Below, one piece after another: positions 14,803-15,389 of a stretch of 15,389 nt of DNA; the stretch's first letter is position 1, and every line of letters starts with the position of its first letter. This DNA comes from Glaciecola sp964643575 (GTDB taxonomy: Bacteria; Pseudomonadota; Gammaproteobacteria; Enterobacterales; Alteromonadaceae), in the NCBI GenBank assembly GCA_964643575.1, contig CAZXTD010000097.1, positions 1 to 15,389 of the forward strand, read 5' to 3'. The translations under genes were made by a program, and so were the position numbers. The notes beneath the pieces are model-generated. The model saw nothing but the letters and a program-made list of their open reading frames with translations. It was not told the DNA's origin and made no database searches.

Positions 14803-15389
14803 ATGTTGAAAAATCGATTTGTACAGCCGTTCACCGTATGTGCTATTGCGCTAGCGTTGGCTGCATGTGGTGGAAATAGTAATACGTTTGAAAATGTTAG
14901 TCCGCCAGCGCCTCCTGTAACACCCACACCGCCAGTAGCAGCCGAACCTGCCGTTACCGCTTTTGATCCAGACGGTGTATTAGAGGCTGATATAAGATGG
15001 ACTGATTATGGTGTACCGCATATCGTTGCCGACAACCTTGAAAGTATGTCGTATGGCGTAGGGTATGCGTTTGCTCGTGACAATATTTGTATCTTGGCCG
15101 ACCAAATTATTAAATATAACAGCGAGCGAGCAAAGTATTTAGGTCCGGATAGAGTATTAGGCTCGGGCGATTCAGAGCATCTCATTAACGACTTTGGCTT
15201 TTTAACAGTGGGTATCCGAGAACTTGCTGAAGAAAACTTACCCAGAATGTCGGCTAATTCTCGTGCAATGCTAAATGGCTATGCACAAGGTTATAATCAG
15301 TATTTAGAAGAGCAGGGCGTGGCAAACATTGACCCAACTTGCGCAGGTCAACCGTGGGTGCAGCCAATTGATTCAGTCGATATTTTAAC
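14803..15389 (+). CDS. penicillin acylase/AHL acylase family lipoprotein (partial, 5' part)
   Basis: An open frame of 195 codons running off the window end. The signal peptide has lipobox LAAC (Cys22) followed by GGNS, then a proline-rich linker (PPAPPVTPTPPVA, about residues 37-49) that would place the enzyme away from the membrane. The next segment, ADIRWTDYGVPHIVADN with YGVGYAFARDNICILADQI, is the conserved start of the alpha chain of penicillin amidase-family N-terminal nucleophile hydrolases (penicillin acylase, PvdQ/QuiP-type acyl-homoserine lactone acylases, aculeacin acylase). These are made as precursors that cut themselves to expose a nucleophilic Ser. That cleavage site and the beta chain lie beyond the window, so activity and substrate cannot be judged. 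The ATG is supported by AAGGG six bases upstream. It follows the phospholipase gene, another surface-type lipoprotein. Confidence 0.85.
   Translation, partial: MLKNRFVQPFTVCAIALALAACGGNSNTFENVSPPAPPVTPTPPVAAEPAVTAFDPDGVLEADIRWTDYGVPHIVADNLESMSYGVGYAFARDNICILADQIIKYNSERAKYLGPDRVLGSGDSEHLINDFGFLTVGIRELAEENLPRMSANSRAMLNGYAQGYNQYLEEQGVANIDPTCAGQPWVQPIDSVDIL

Noticed and set aside
1..15389. Mobile element, CRISPR array, tRNA or prophage
   Set aside because: No transposase or integrase frame, no regularly spaced repeats, no tRNA-like cloverleaf and no phage genes were seen while reading both strands.

Overview
The window reads as a contiguous piece of a draft genome from a marine-type gammaproteobacterium, most likely Alteromonadales (Glaciecola/Paraglaciecola/Alteromonas-like). 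The reasoning is the mix of gammaproteobacterial housekeeping genes (hrpB 3' end, efpL/yeiP, glnS, yciK) with accessory genes common in that group: a Pla-1/VolA-type lipase, an orphan flavin-dependent halogenase, a LacI-controlled GH13 amylase and a membrane GGDEF-EAL protein. The taxonomic placement is inference. I see no phage, IS element, CRISPR array, tRNA or rRNA.

Layout. 1-150: 3' end of hrpB (+). 155-2191: membrane-bound GGDEF-EAL c-di-GMP enzyme (-), convergent with hrpB. 2350-3389 (-): two-gene operon in which an ArsI/CadI-type metalloenzyme gene overlaps an ECF (SigZ-like) sigma factor gene by ATGA, with a possible ECF-type promoter in front. 3539-4105: efpL (+). 4227-6242: GH13 alpha-amylase lipoprotein (+). 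6306-8889 (-): lacI-type regulator followed 26 bp later by a flavin-dependent halogenase gene. 9109-10770: glnS (+). 10876-11637: yciK-type SDR (-), convergent with glnS. 11933-14526: VolA/Pla-1 lipoprotein phospholipase (+), ending in a strong intrinsic terminator. 14803-end: start of a lipoprotein penicillin-acylase/AHL-acylase family protein (+).

Two runs of exactly 10 N (7898-7907 and 13214-13223) fall inside the lacI and lipase genes. Read through, both genes continue on the far side in another frame. At both places the true missing length must be 2 modulo 3, and 8 bases fits both. The Ns are therefore assembly placeholders, and both genes are probably intact.

Genes that probably work together: (i) the ArsI/CadI protein and the sigma factor, likely a metal/arsenic- or thiol-linked switch; (ii) amylase, halogenase and LacI regulator, an alpha-glucan module of the kind that often carries a 'tryptophan halogenase' gene of unknown substrate. 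The octamer AAGCGCTT, the core of LacI/CcpA-type operators, was found by eye three times in the window, all within this cluster, one as a 14-bp perfect palindrome on the glnS promoter; (iii) the lipase and acylase, two cell-envelope lipoprotein hydrolases in tandem that may act on membrane lipids or N-acyl compounds.
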